A DNA stretch of 64,000 nucleotides, taken from NCBI RefSeq assembly GCF_003696265.1, contig NZ_RFFH01000003.1, positions 124,001 through 188,000 of the forward strand, given 5' to 3'. Each line of letters begins with the position of its first letter. The first letter of the stretch is position 1. This document shows, piece by piece, positions 36,786 to 44,078 of this stretch. The position numbers were made by a program, and so were the translations under genes. The DNA comes from Nocardia stercoris (GTDB taxonomy: Bacteria > Actinomycetota > Actinomycetes > Mycobacteriales > Mycobacteriaceae). The notes beneath the pieces were generated by a model, which made no database searches, was not told the DNA's origin, and worked only from the letters and a program-made list of their open reading frames with translations.

Positions 36786-36835
36786 GTCCGGATCCGGCTG
36801 TGGCGAAAGATCTTTCTCCACAACCGGATCCGGAC
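36786..36835. terminator. 50-bp bidirectional terminator-like hairpin
   Basis: Arms at 36786-36803 and 36818-36835 are 18 bp with one mismatch. Between them is GAAAGATCTTTC, itself a palindrome. It lies between the convergent SRPBCC and flavin oxidoreductase genes. Confidence 0.75.
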
Positions 36836-36874
36836 ATTGCACGTATTTTCCCGGCCTCGAACGGGCCTGGGGAA

Positions 36875-37996
36875 TCAGCGCTGGTTGAGCGCCTCCAGGC
36901 GGGCGCACGCCGCCAGGTACTCCTCGACCAGCCGGCCCATGAGCGCACCGGTCCGTTCGACCTTCGTCATCATCCCGACGACCTGGCCGACCGGGTTGAA
37001 CGCGACATCCTTCGCGGCCTCGGGGTAGCGGTGGCCGCGCTTGACCGCGTCGAGCGCGACCATCATCTGCATCGGCATGGGCAGCGGCGACGGAGTGTCG
37101 GAGCGCTCCCACGCCTCGGTCCAGTCGTTCTTGAGCATGCGGCACGGCTTACCGGTCCAGGACTTGGACCGCACGGTGTCGCTGCTGCTCGCGTCCAGCA
37201 GCGTCTGCTGCTGGGCCGGAGGCACATTCGCCTCCTCGACGGTCAGCCACAGCGAGCCGGTCCACGCGCCCGCGGCGCCCATGGCCAGCGCGGCCGCGAT
37301 CTGCGCGCCGGAGCCGATGCCACCGGCGGCCAGCACCGGCAGGTCGCCGACGGCCTCGACGACCTGCGGCCACAACACCATCGAGGTGATCTCGCCGCAG
37401 TGGCCGCCGCCCTCGGTGCCCTGGCAGACCACGAAGTCGAGCCCGGCGTTCTTGTGGTTCATGGCGTGCTTGACGGAGCCGCACAGCGCGCCGATGAGCC
37501 GGCCCGACTCCTGGATCTTCTCGACGACGTCCTTGGGCGGGGTGCCGAGGGCGTTGGCGACCAGCTTGGCCTTGGGGTGGCGCAGGATCACCTCGACCTG
37601 CGGGGCGGCGGTGACCGCGGTCCAGCCGAGCAGCTGCGCGTGCTGCTCCTCCGGCGGCAGGTGCGGCACGTTGTGCGAGTTCAGCAGCTCCTCGGCGAAT
37701 TCGCGGTGCCCGGCCGGAACCCGTTCCGCCAGAGCGGCTTCGAGTTGCTCGGGCGACAGGTCGTCCATCCCGGCGCCCTCGTAGCGGGCGGGGATCACCA
37801 GGTCGACACCGTAGAAGCCCTTCACGTGCTCGTCGAGCCAGGTGAGCTCGATCTCGAGCTGTTCGGCGCTGAACCCGACGGCGCCGAGCACGCCCATCCC
37901 GCCGGCGTTGCTGACCGCGGCGGCCACGTCGCGGCAGTGGGTGAAGGCGAAGATCGGGACGTCGATGCCCAGGCGATCACAAATCTCGGTGCGCAT
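36875..37996 (-). CDS. NAD(P)H-dependent flavin oxidoreductase / nitronate monooxygenase family
   Basis: A 373-residue FMN TIM-barrel protein of the 2-nitropropane dioxygenase family. Visible are the N-terminal I-D-V-P-I-F-A, V-S-N-A-G-G-M-G-V-L-G, the Q-G-T-E-G-G-G-H phosphate loop, and L-A-A-G-G-I-G-S-G. Members oxidise nitronates or act as reductases; related mycobacterial proteins sit in steroid catabolism loci. ATG 37996 has AGAGGAG about ten bases upstream. A KstR-like site 88 bases upstream hints at control by cholesterol-type signals (inference). Confidence 0.88.
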   Translation of the reverse strand: MRTEICDRLGIDVPIFAFTHCRDVAAAVSNAGGMGVLGAVGFSAEQLEIELTWLDEHVKGFYGVDLVIPARYEGAGMDDLSPEQLEAALAERVPAGHREFAEELLNSHNVPHLPPEEQHAQLLGWTAVTAAPQVEVILRHPKAKLVANALGTPPKDVVEKIQESGRLIGALCGSVKHAMNHKNAGLDFVVCQGTEGGGHCGEITSMVLWPQVVEAVGDLPVLAAGGIGSGAQIAAALAMGAAGAWTGSLWLTVEEANVPPAQQQTLLDASSSDTVRSKSWTGKPCRMLKNDWTEAWERSDTPSPLPMPMQMMVALDAVKRGHRYPEAAKDVAFNPVGQVVGMMTKVERTGALMGRLVEEYLAACARLEALNQR

Positions 37997-38083
37997 TACC
38001 TGCGTACTCCTCTTGGTGGATCCACCCGAACGGATGCCACGGTCGCGCGATCGATGGGCCGTCCGTCCGGCTCTCGCCTCCAG

Positions 38084-38101
38084 AGTAGAACAGGTTCTAC
38101 T
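38084..38101. promoter_or_regulatory. KstR-like operator
   Basis: AGTAGAAC-AG-GTTCTACT is a perfect 8-bp inverted repeat with a 2-bp spacer. It fits the published KstR consensus T-N2-AAC-N2-GTT-N2-A exactly (TAGAACAGGTTCTA). It lies 88 bases upstream of the flavin oxidoreductase start. Confidence 0.65.
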
Positions 38102-38226
38102 TTTTCGCTGGAAAATCTCGGCCATATCACAAGCGGCGTGTTGGCGGTAACGGATTTCGTGTCGGGTTCGTCTGTTGTTAGTATTCAGCCCGCTGAAGCA
38201 GCAGCCGAATCTTGTTGGAGGGCAAC

Positions 38227-38304
38227 ATGAAGCACGTCATCGGACTCATTTTCGCGGCAGTCATCACCGCTTCGACCCTGTCGGTCCCCGGGGTCATGCT
38301 CTGA
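38227..38304 (+). CDS. Small hydrophobic peptide, 25 residues
   Basis: An ATG with a strong GGAGGG site four bases upstream opens a 25-codon frame. The peptide has two positive residues near the start, then a hydrophobic run (I-G-L-I-F-A-A-V-I-T-A) and ends V-P-G-V-M-L. It resembles a lone membrane or signal-like peptide. Good ribosome binding and a preceding AT-rich region support translation. The function is unknown. Confidence 0.45.
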   Translation: MKHVIGLIFAAVITASTLSVPGVML

Positions 38305-38333
38305 TTCGATCCGCCCGGATCGAACACAACTGA

Positions 38334-38349
38334 TCGAACATATATTCGA
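38334..38349. promoter_or_regulatory. LexA (SOS box)-like site before dinB
   Basis: TCGAACATATATTCGA differs by one base from the actinobacterial SOS box TCGAAC-N4-GTTCGA. It lies 31 bases before the dinB start. A second GATCGAACA half-site at 38318-38326 makes a direct repeat with the left arm. Confidence 0.55.
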
Positions 38350-38380
38350 CACCATGGCGCCGGTGTGCGACCATCGGTGA

Positions 38381-39631
38381 GTGCCCGGATCGTCCACCAG
38401 TAGTTCTGCGCGCGATGCCGCCCAGCAGCGGCGGCCTCCACACGCCGCGCGGGCAGCGATCCTGCACGCCGACCTCGACTCGTTCTACGCCTCGGTCGAG
38501 CAGCGCGACAACCCACGCCTGCTCGGCCGACCGGTACTGGTCGGGGGCGGCGTCGTGCTGGCGGCGAGCTACGAGGCGAAAGCCTCCGGCGTGCGCACAC
38601 CGATGAATGTGCAACAGGCACTGCGGTTGTGCCCGCACGCCGTCGTGGTACCGCCACGCATGCACGCCTATTCGGCGGCCAGCAAGGCGGTCTTCGAGAT
38701 CTTTCGCGACACCACCCCCGAGGTCGAGGGCATCTCGATCGACGAGGCGTTCCTCGACGTCGGCGGGCTGTGGCGGATCGCCGGCTCCCCGGTCGAAATC
38801 GCCCAGCGGTTGCGCGCGCGGGTGCGTGCCGAGGTCGGCCTGCCGATCTCGGTCGGTATCGCGCGCACGAAATTCCTGGCCAAGGTGGCCAGCGCGGTCT
38901 CGAAGCCCGACGGCCTGCTGGAGGTACCGCCCGAGGGCGAGCTGCAGTTCCTGCACCCGCTGCCGGTCGAGCGGCTGTGGGGCGTCGGCGCGGTCACCGC
39001 TCGTGCGTTGCACGAGCGGGGTATTCGCCGCATCGGTGAACTGGCGGAACTGGGCGAGGGCCCGCTGGCCGCCGCGGTCGGACCGGCGGCCGGCCGCCAT
39101 CTGTACGCGCTGTCGCGCGCTCAGGACCCGCGCCGGGTCGATACCGGGCGCCGGCGGCGCTCGATCGGTGCCCAGCGCGCTCTGGGCCGGCGGGTCCGCG
39201 CCGACGACGAGATCGAGGCCTACGCCCACGGTCTCGCCGACCGGCTCGGCCGGCGCCTGCGCGCGGCCCGGCGAGTATGCCGAACTGTGGTGCTGCGCAT
39301 GCGATTCGACGATTTCACCCGCGCCACCCGCTCGCACACCCTGCCCGAGCCCACCGACCGCGACGCGGTCCTGCTGCACGCCGTCCGTACCCTGCTGACG
39401 GCGGCACTGCCGCTGATCCACGAGCGCGGCCTCACCCTGATCGGCCTGTCGCTCACCAATCTCGACGACGCCGACAGTATGCAACTGACCCTCCCGCTGG
39501 AAGCCCGCGCCGACTCCACGCTGGATTCCACGCTCGACGCACTACGCGACCGGTTCGGGTCCGACGCCGTCACGCGCGCCGCCCTACTGCACCGAGGTAC
39601 CGGCCTGACGGTCCCGATGCTCCCCGACTGA
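38381..39631 (+). CDS. dinB: DNA polymerase IV (Y-family)
   Basis: A 416-residue translesion polymerase. Catalytic acidic residues are in H-A-D-L-D-S-F-Y-A-S-V-E (Asp31, Asp33) and S-I-D-E-A-F-L-D-V. The steric-gate region Y-A-S-V is typical. Near the C-terminus is Q-L-T-L-P-L, a sliding clamp-binding motif, so it can load on beta clamp. It starts with GTG 38381. A LexA-like box just upstream suggests DNA-damage control, which would differ from mycobacterial dinB genes, reported not to be SOS-regulated. Confidence 0.93.
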   Translation: MPGSSTSSSARDAAQQRRPPHAARAAILHADLDSFYASVEQRDNPRLLGRPVLVGGGVVLAASYEAKASGVRTPMNVQQALRLCPHAVVVPPRMHAYSAASKAVFEIFRDTTPEVEGISIDEAFLDVGGLWRIAGSPVEIAQRLRARVRAEVGLPISVGIARTKFLAKVASAVSKPDGLLEVPPEGELQFLHPLPVERLWGVGAVTARALHERGIRRIGELAELGEGPLAAAVGPAAGRHLYALSRAQDPRRVDTGRRRRSIGAQRALGRRVRADDEIEAYAHGLADRLGRRLRAARRVCRTVVLRMRFDDFTRATRSHTLPEPTDRDAVLLHAVRTLLTAALPLIHERGLTLIGLSLTNLDDADSMQLTLPLEARADSTLDSTLDALRDRFGSDAVTRAALLHRGTGLTVPMLPD

Positions 39632-39660
39632 GCCGTTCCGGTCACAATGAGCGGGCGCGT

Positions 39661-39792
39661 ATGGCGTTCCGCGCCGTCATGACCCGGGAAGCTATGTGCG
39701 GCAGTGGATTCGGGTATGAGATGGAGTTGGTGCGGATGCTTCCGCGGTCGGCCGACGATGCGCGGCCCGCGGTCTGCCGGAGGGCTCGGTGA
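39661..39792 (+). CDS. Possible 43-residue upstream frame
   Basis: An ATG frame of 43 codons fills most of the gap after dinB, and its TGA overlaps the GTG of the Fic-like gene by one base (GTGA). The peptide is Arg-rich with two cysteines and resembles nothing I know. The overlap hints at coupling, but there is no convincing ribosome binding site, so it may be chance. Confidence 0.2.
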   Translation: MAFRAVMTREAMCGSGFGYEMELVRMLPRSADDARPAVCRRAR

Positions 39793-41165
39793 GCGAGGCG
39801 CCCCTGGTCGACGCGGGACGCGCTCTGCTCCGGCGCATGCGCGACGACATGGTCGAGGTACTCGCCCACCGGGCCGGCCCCCGGATGCAACGCACCCTGG
39901 GCGATCTGGCCGAAGAGGTCCGGGAGACGGAACGGATGAGCGCGGTCGACCAGGACGGCCGCGAACTGATCGGCGACCCGCCCGTCGCCCGCGATCCCAC
40001 CGCCGCGAACTCGGATTCCGGCGCGGATGCGCGGGGACCGGTCCACGCGCCGGACCCGACCGCGGCGGACGGCTTTCTGGACTTGCCCATCGAGGAGCAG
40101 ATCCGCCGGCTGGAGGCCGCGCACGGTATCCGGACCGACGCCGACTGGGCGCTCGAAATGAGCTTGTTCATGGAGGACAAGTTCCGCGATATCGGCTACA
40201 TCTCCGGCCAGCCACGGCCGGAAACGATATTCGACGGTCCCGAGGGCTGGGCCAGCTGGCTCGACGCCCGGCGAAACCTCGACCGCGACATGTCGGTGGA
40301 CCTCATGGGCGAAATACATCGGAGGCTGCAAATTCGGCACAGCCCGGAGATCGCCGGGCAGATGGGCGGGATCCCGATGCTGGGAATCGGTAGTCTGCGG
40401 AGGCCGTTGTCACGGAGCGAGCTGGCCGCCATCGAGGAGAACCCGCTGCTCACACATGTGTCGGGCCCGGTCCGCACCGAACCCTACGGGCTCGTGTTCG
40501 AGCCCGAAATCGCCGGTCGGCCCGGTGCTCGGACCGTGCGTCGGCTGGACGCCCTGCCTACGGCGGAGCAATTGGCCGCGATCGCAGACGATCCGCTGTC
40601 GACATACCATCCACCGGGCGGGCTGGTCGGTCAGCACGGTCAAATCAACCCGCCCACCGAGAACGGTCTGATCATTTACCCGCACTTCGGCAGCGTGGAG
40701 AATGCGCGCGCATTCCACGAGGAATTGTGCGACTGGTACAACGCCGCGAAGGTAGAGCCGGGTTCCGACCCTTACCGGCTGGCCGCCGAGTTCCAGCAGC
40801 GGCTCATTTCCGCGCACGCCTGGCAGGGCGACTTCCACGGCCGGCATTCGCGGATCCTGATGAACCTCGGGCTGGAGCAGGCGGGTAGGTCGCCGAGCGC
40901 TGTCGCCGTGTTCGACCACGACATGTTGACGTCGTCGTCGCAGTGGGCGGCGGAGGTCGAGGCCGGAAGCGCGCGGTATCGACAGTGGCAGAACAAGCTC
41001 GAAGCGGCCGGCGGGGACATCGGCCCGGTGGACCTGTTCGATCTCGGGCCGATGCGGCAGCGATACCGGGAGATGGGCGGCGAGCCCTCCCCGTTCCCGC
41101 CGGGCGAGTGGCACGACGGGGACAAGTACGAGCGGCTGCACGCGCAATTACGGTCGATGCCGTAA
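39789..41165 (+). CDS. Protein of unknown function with degenerate Fic-like motif
   Basis: A 458-residue protein I do not recognise as a whole. From residue 343 it reads H-A-W-Q-G-D-F-H-G-R-H-S-R, then a helix I-L-M-N-L-G-L-E-Q-A-G. This is close to the Fic motif H-x-F-x-(D/E)-G-N-G-R-x-x-R with a one-residue insertion and Asn changed to His. Canonical Fic proteins AMPylate targets; this one may be altered or inactive. GTG 39789 has GGAGGG four bases upstream. It lies just before a probable toxin-antitoxin pair in the same direction. An N-terminal region rich in acidic and Ala residues (1-100) has no clear domain. Confidence 0.65.
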   Translation: MSEAPLVDAGRALLRRMRDDMVEVLAHRAGPRMQRTLGDLAEEVRETERMSAVDQDGRELIGDPPVARDPTAANSDSGADARGPVHAPDPTAADGFLDLPIEEQIRRLEAAHGIRTDADWALEMSLFMEDKFRDIGYISGQPRPETIFDGPEGWASWLDARRNLDRDMSVDLMGEIHRRLQIRHSPEIAGQMGGIPMLGIGSLRRPLSRSELAAIEENPLLTHVSGPVRTEPYGLVFEPEIAGRPGARTVRRLDALPTAEQLAAIADDPLSTYHPPGGLVGQHGQINPPTENGLIIYPHFGSVENARAFHEELCDWYNAAKVEPGSDPYRLAAEFQQRLISAHAWQGDFHGRHSRILMNLGLEQAGRSPSAVAVFDHDMLTSSSQWAAEVEAGSARYRQWQNKLEAAGGDIGPVDLFDLGPMRQRYREMGGEPSPFPPGEWHDGDKYERLHAQLRSMP

Positions 41166-41203
41166 AGCCGGGCGTTGCGGTTCGGCAACCCTCCGACGAG
41201 GGG

Positions 41204-41219
41204 TAATACCGAGGTATTA
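41204..41219. promoter_or_regulatory. Operator candidate of toxin-antitoxin pair
   Basis: TAATACC-GA-GGTATTA is a perfect 7-bp inverted repeat that touches the annotated toxin start codon at 41219. If translation starts at GTG 41231 instead, the site is fully upstream. Ribbon-helix-helix antitoxins commonly bind such sites to repress their own operon. Confidence 0.55.
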
Positions 41220-41518
41220 TGGTTACCCACGTGGAATATCAGTGGTGGATCGGCGCCCAGCCGTTGCTCGACCGCGCGCACATCGCCCGGTGGGAGGTGA
41301 TCGAGGTGCTCTACTCGGCGACGCGCTGGCCCCGGCCGGCGAAGACCCCGAACGGCCTGTCCGTGCTTACTGTCTGGGGACGCACCGACGAGAACCGGCC
41401 CCTCGTGGTGCTGTTGCGCCGGCCGCGCCCCTACGCCACCTCCTGGCAGATCATGCTGGCCGCCCCGATGCGGCCCGATCAGCTCGCCGAATACACCGCA
41501 TGGGAGGCACAGCGATGA
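41219..41518 (+). CDS. Putative toxin of a type II toxin-antitoxin pair
   Basis: A 99-residue protein with an H-I-A-R-W-E-V-I-E-V-L segment, then G-L-S-V-L-T-V-W-G-R-T-D and P-L-V-V-L-L-R. This alternation of one N-terminal helix and a beta sheet recalls BrnT/RelE-like toxins, without clear identity. The next gene encodes a ribbon-helix-helix protein and overlaps it by four bases, the BrnT-BrnA order. The start may be ATG 41219 or GTG 41231. Toxicity is inferred from gene order and size only. Confidence 0.6.
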   Translation: MVTHVEYQWWIGAQPLLDRAHIARWEVIEVLYSATRWPRPAKTPNGLSVLTVWGRTDENRPLVVLLRRPRPYATSWQIMLAAPMRPDQLAEYTAWEAQR

Positions 41519-41829
41519 ACGACAGCTTCGAACCCGTAGGCGGCGACCCAGCCGATATCGTCGCCGGATTGGTCTTCGACGACACCGGCGCGGTCCCCGC
41601 GCTACCGCCGACCGCGGCGGAGACGGAACAGCACATGGTGACCACGTCGCTGAAATTGCCCGCGAGCCTGCGCGACCGGTTGCGCGAGGTGGCGGCGGAC
41701 AGATGCGTCACCGCCTCGATGCTGATCCGGCAATACATCGAAATGGGTTTGGCCGCAGAACAACCCGAGCGAATGATCCCGCTGTCGGACGCGATCCGGG
41801 TACTCAGCGGCCTGCGCCCCACCGCCTGA
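41515..41829 (+). CDS. Ribbon-helix-helix antitoxin-like protein
   Basis: A 104-residue protein. The N-terminal 40 residues are acidic and probably flexible. Residues about 42-75 (T-T-S-L-K-L-P-A-S-L-R-D-R-L-R-E-V-A followed by S-M-L-I-R-Q-Y-I) form a ribbon-helix-helix DNA-binding unit typical of antitoxins. Its ATG overlaps the toxin-like gene as ATGA. It probably binds the palindrome at the operon start. Here the toxin-binding part may be the N-terminal region, unlike many antitoxins where it is C-terminal. Confidence 0.65.
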   Translation: MNDSFEPVGGDPADIVAGLVFDDTGAVPALPPTAAETEQHMVTTSLKLPASLRDRLREVAADRCVTASMLIRQYIEMGLAAEQPERMIPLSDAIRVLSGLRPTA

Positions 41830-42064
41830 GTCGCGCCGCGCAGAAGTCGACAGCGCCGCAGGTGGGGCGCTCAGTCCCGGAGCGGGTCGGTGGCGGCACG
41901 TGGGATCGGAGGGGCTGAAGATGTCGACGACCGCAGGGCCAGACGGTCACCTGCTCGTCGTAGCCCCCCTAGTGGATCCGGAACCGACGATTCAGAATGG
42001 ATAGGTGCCGTGCGACCGGAACGGGTTCACCGCGGGCTGGTCGGTAATCGGCCGATCGGTTTCC

Positions 42065-42736
42065 ATGCGGCGGATCCTGTGCCGGGTATTGCCGCTGGTG
42101 ATTCTCGCTGTGACGATCACCGGCCTGTCCGGTCCAGCGGTCGCGCAACTCGATTGTCAGCCGATCGCGGGAAGATTCCGAAGCAGCGACCTGTGCACCG
42201 CGCTGAAAACCCCCGCGGAAGACGGCTTCGGGCAGTGGTGGAGTGTGTCTACGAAAACCAAGAGCCTCGCGAACTGCCAGGCTGCCGCGTCCTGGATTCA
42301 GGTCGTGGGTAACGCGGGGATAACCAACTGGCGGTGGAACAGGTCATACACATTCGCTCCGCTGACCGCATCGTCATATCGAGTCGCTTTCACCGGGACC
42401 CCGCTCCGCACCACGACGATCACGTTGACCACGCCTACATGGCCGGGCGAGACCGCGGTCCAGCAGAAATCCGTCGCCGAGTACATGCGGCGGGTACGGG
42501 CGCACGAGATAGGCCATGTACGAGTGCTCGCGGAGGTGGCGCGGGTGCAGACGGGTAGTGCCACCTTCACCGGCACCGCAACCGACGCCCGGCAATGGGG
42601 AGAGCAGTGGGTGGCCGAATCCGACACGCTCGCCAACGGCTCCGAGCAGAACTACGACACGGTCACCCGACACGGCGTCACCCAGCACCAGTTGGGTGGG
42701 TCGGACACGGTGTTCGGTGCTTGCCGAACCCGATGA
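42065..42736 (+). CDS. Secreted H-E-x-G-H protein (DUF922-like)
   Basis: A 223-residue precursor with an N-terminal signal peptide (R-R, hydrophobic core, cleavage after A-V-A near residue 28). The mature part contains R-A-H-E-I-G-H-V-R-V at about residue 145, an HExxH zinc-protease signature as in DUF922. Two or more cysteines could form disulfides. I take ATG 42065 and not an upstream GTG at 42005, because the signal peptide then starts correctly. It is predicted to act outside the membrane; the substrate is unknown. Confidence 0.75.
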   Translation: MRRILCRVLPLVILAVTITGLSGPAVAQLDCQPIAGRFRSSDLCTALKTPAEDGFGQWWSVSTKTKSLANCQAAASWIQVVGNAGITNWRWNRSYTFAPLTASSYRVAFTGTPLRTTTITLTTPTWPGETAVQQKSVAEYMRRVRAHEIGHVRVLAEVARVQTGSATFTGTATDARQWGEQWVAESDTLANGSEQNYDTVTRHGVTQHQLGGSDTVFGACRTR

Positions 42737-42747
42737 GGCCCGGACCT

Positions 42748-43176
42748 TCAGTCCTGTGAATCGGCGGGCAGCAGCCCCCGGGCAACCAGATCGTCGAACA
42801 GCACCTGGTCTACCAGGGGCACCCGGGGACGGTCGGCGTAGCCGAACCAGTCGATCTCGGCGATCTCACTGCTCGGCGCGATGACGCCGGTGAAATCGGC
42901 GGTGTAACAAGCCATTCGGACCACCGTCGCGGTGTCACTCGATACCGCGGCCTCGTAGGTGCCCACGTGCGCGACCGTTTCCGGCAGGAGTGCCACGGTC
43001 AGCTCCTCGTCGATCTCCCGCAGCAGGGTCTGTAGATCCGTCTCGGCCCCTTCGCGTTTGCCGCCCGGGATGTAGAACTCGTCCTTGCCGGCCGGGCGAG
43101 CGCAGAGGATGCGGCCGCCCTCGATCAACACCCAGGCGACCGTGTCGATCAGCCGCGGATCCGGTTCAGTCAGCAC
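42748..43176 (-). CDS. Nudix hydrolase
   Basis: A 142-residue Nudix enzyme. The Nudix box is G-G-K-R-E-G-A-E...L-L-R-E-I-D-E-E-L (about residues 38-60), with R-E-x-x-E-E metal-binding residues intact, although the usual final Gly-hydrophobic pair is L-T. These enzymes hydrolyse nucleoside diphosphate-linked compounds, and the substrate cannot be predicted. It is convergent with the secreted HExxH gene and separated by 11 bases. Confidence 0.88.
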   Translation of the reverse strand: MLTEPDPRLIDTVAWVLIEGGRILCARPAGKDEFYIPGGKREGAETDLQTLLREIDEELTVALLPETVAHVGTYEAAVSSDTATVVRMACYTADFTGVIAPSSEIAEIDWFGYADRPRVPLVDQVLFDDLVARGLLPADSQD

Positions 43177-43185
43177 CCGGGCAGC

Positions 43186-43521
43186 CTACGGCGCGTTGCC
43201 TTCCGGCGTCTCCGTGGGCGTGTGCGCGCGACCGCGTTCGGTCAGGTCGGTGAGTGCGGCCAGGTGGGCGGTGAAGGCGGTGCGGCCGAACTCGGTGAGC
43301 GACAGCCAGGTTCGCGGCCGACGGCCGACATGACCCTTGCGGATCCGCACGTAGCCCGCCTCTTCCAGCGTGACCGCGGCCTTCGACAGCGCGGAGGGCG
43401 CGATATCGCATTTCTCCGCGACGACGCCGAATTCGGCCTCGGCGCAGCCCGCCAGGAACGCGGCGGCCTTGAGCCGCGGCATCGTGGCGAAAGCTTCGTC
43501 GAGGCCACCCACTGCGCTCAC
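43186..43521 (-). CDS. Winged-helix transcriptional regulator (MarR/ArsR-like)
   Basis: A 111-residue single winged-helix protein: L-K-A-A-A-F-L-A-G, then A-E-K-C-D-I-A-P-S-A-L-S-K-A-A-V-T-L-E-E as recognition helix, then wing R-R-P-R-T-W-L-S-L-T. It matches small regulators that sit beside a membrane protein. GTG 43521 overlaps the upstream gene's stop (GTGA), which is why I reject the longer frame. Together with the membrane gene it forms a two-gene operon, with an imperfect palindrome before the first gene. Confidence 0.82.
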   Translation of the reverse strand: MSAVGGLDEAFATMPRLKAAAFLAGCAEAEFGVVAEKCDIAPSALSKAAVTLEEAGYVRIRKGHVGRRPRTWLSLTEFGRTAFTAHLAALTDLTERGRAHTPTETPEGNAP

Positions 43522-43982
43522 CTCGCTGCGACGTGCTGCCGCAGGGCCGACATCCGCCACCAGGTCGAGATCCCGAGCAGCACGCCCAAGGCGACACATC
43601 CCCACCCGACCTCACGGGTCACCAGCCAGACCAGCCCGGCCAGCAGGATCTCGGTCGGAACGAGCCAGCCGGACACCCAGACCCACTGCGCCGGCACCGT
43701 GCTCCCGCTCGATCGCGGCAGTACACCCGCACGCACCGCCCGCCCGGCCACAAGGGCGAAGGCCACGATATTGAGAACGCACAGCACGGCACCGGCCGCG
43801 GCGAGCGCTGGCCGCCCGCCGCCGTGGGTGAGCGCGGCGGCGCCGAGCAGGCCGAATCCGGCCACATACGTCAGCCCGGCCACGGCGGGAAACCAGGCGG
43901 GTACCCGGGCGGCGCCGATCGCGGCGCGCTGTGCGGTGCGGGCGGCGTCGAGGGCCGCCGTGGGAGGTGTTTCGCTACTCAT
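43518..43982 (-). CDS. Four-helix membrane protein
   Basis: A 154-residue protein with about four transmembrane segments (near 32-52, 62-80, 103-120 and 125-142). I recognise no motif. It precedes and is coupled to the winged-helix regulator, a layout common for small membrane proteins under their partner regulator. The start ATG 43982 lies just downstream of the operator-like repeat at 43999-44020. Confidence 0.75.
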   Translation of the reverse strand: MSSETPPTAALDAARTAQRAAIGAARVPAWFPAVAGLTYVAGFGLLGAAALTHGGGRPALAAAGAVLCVLNIVAFALVAGRAVRAGVLPRSSGSTVPAQWVWVSGWLVPTEILLAGLVWLVTREVGWGCVALGVLLGISTWWRMSALRQHVAAR

Positions 43983-43998
43983 GCTGAAAGATTAGCAT

Positions 43999-44020
43999 CT
44001 ACTTTCCAATTAGAAAATAG
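43999..44020. promoter_or_regulatory. Imperfect palindrome, operator of the membrane/regulator operon
   Basis: CTACTTTC (43999-44006) and GAAAATAG (44013-44020) are 8-bp arms with one mismatch around CAATTA. The site is AT-rich and only 16 bases before the membrane protein start. Confidence 0.5.
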
Positions 44021-44078
44021 ATTCCATGTACGCGGTCGCGCAGCGTGCTGGGCGCGACCGCGCCCAGCACGCCCGGGA

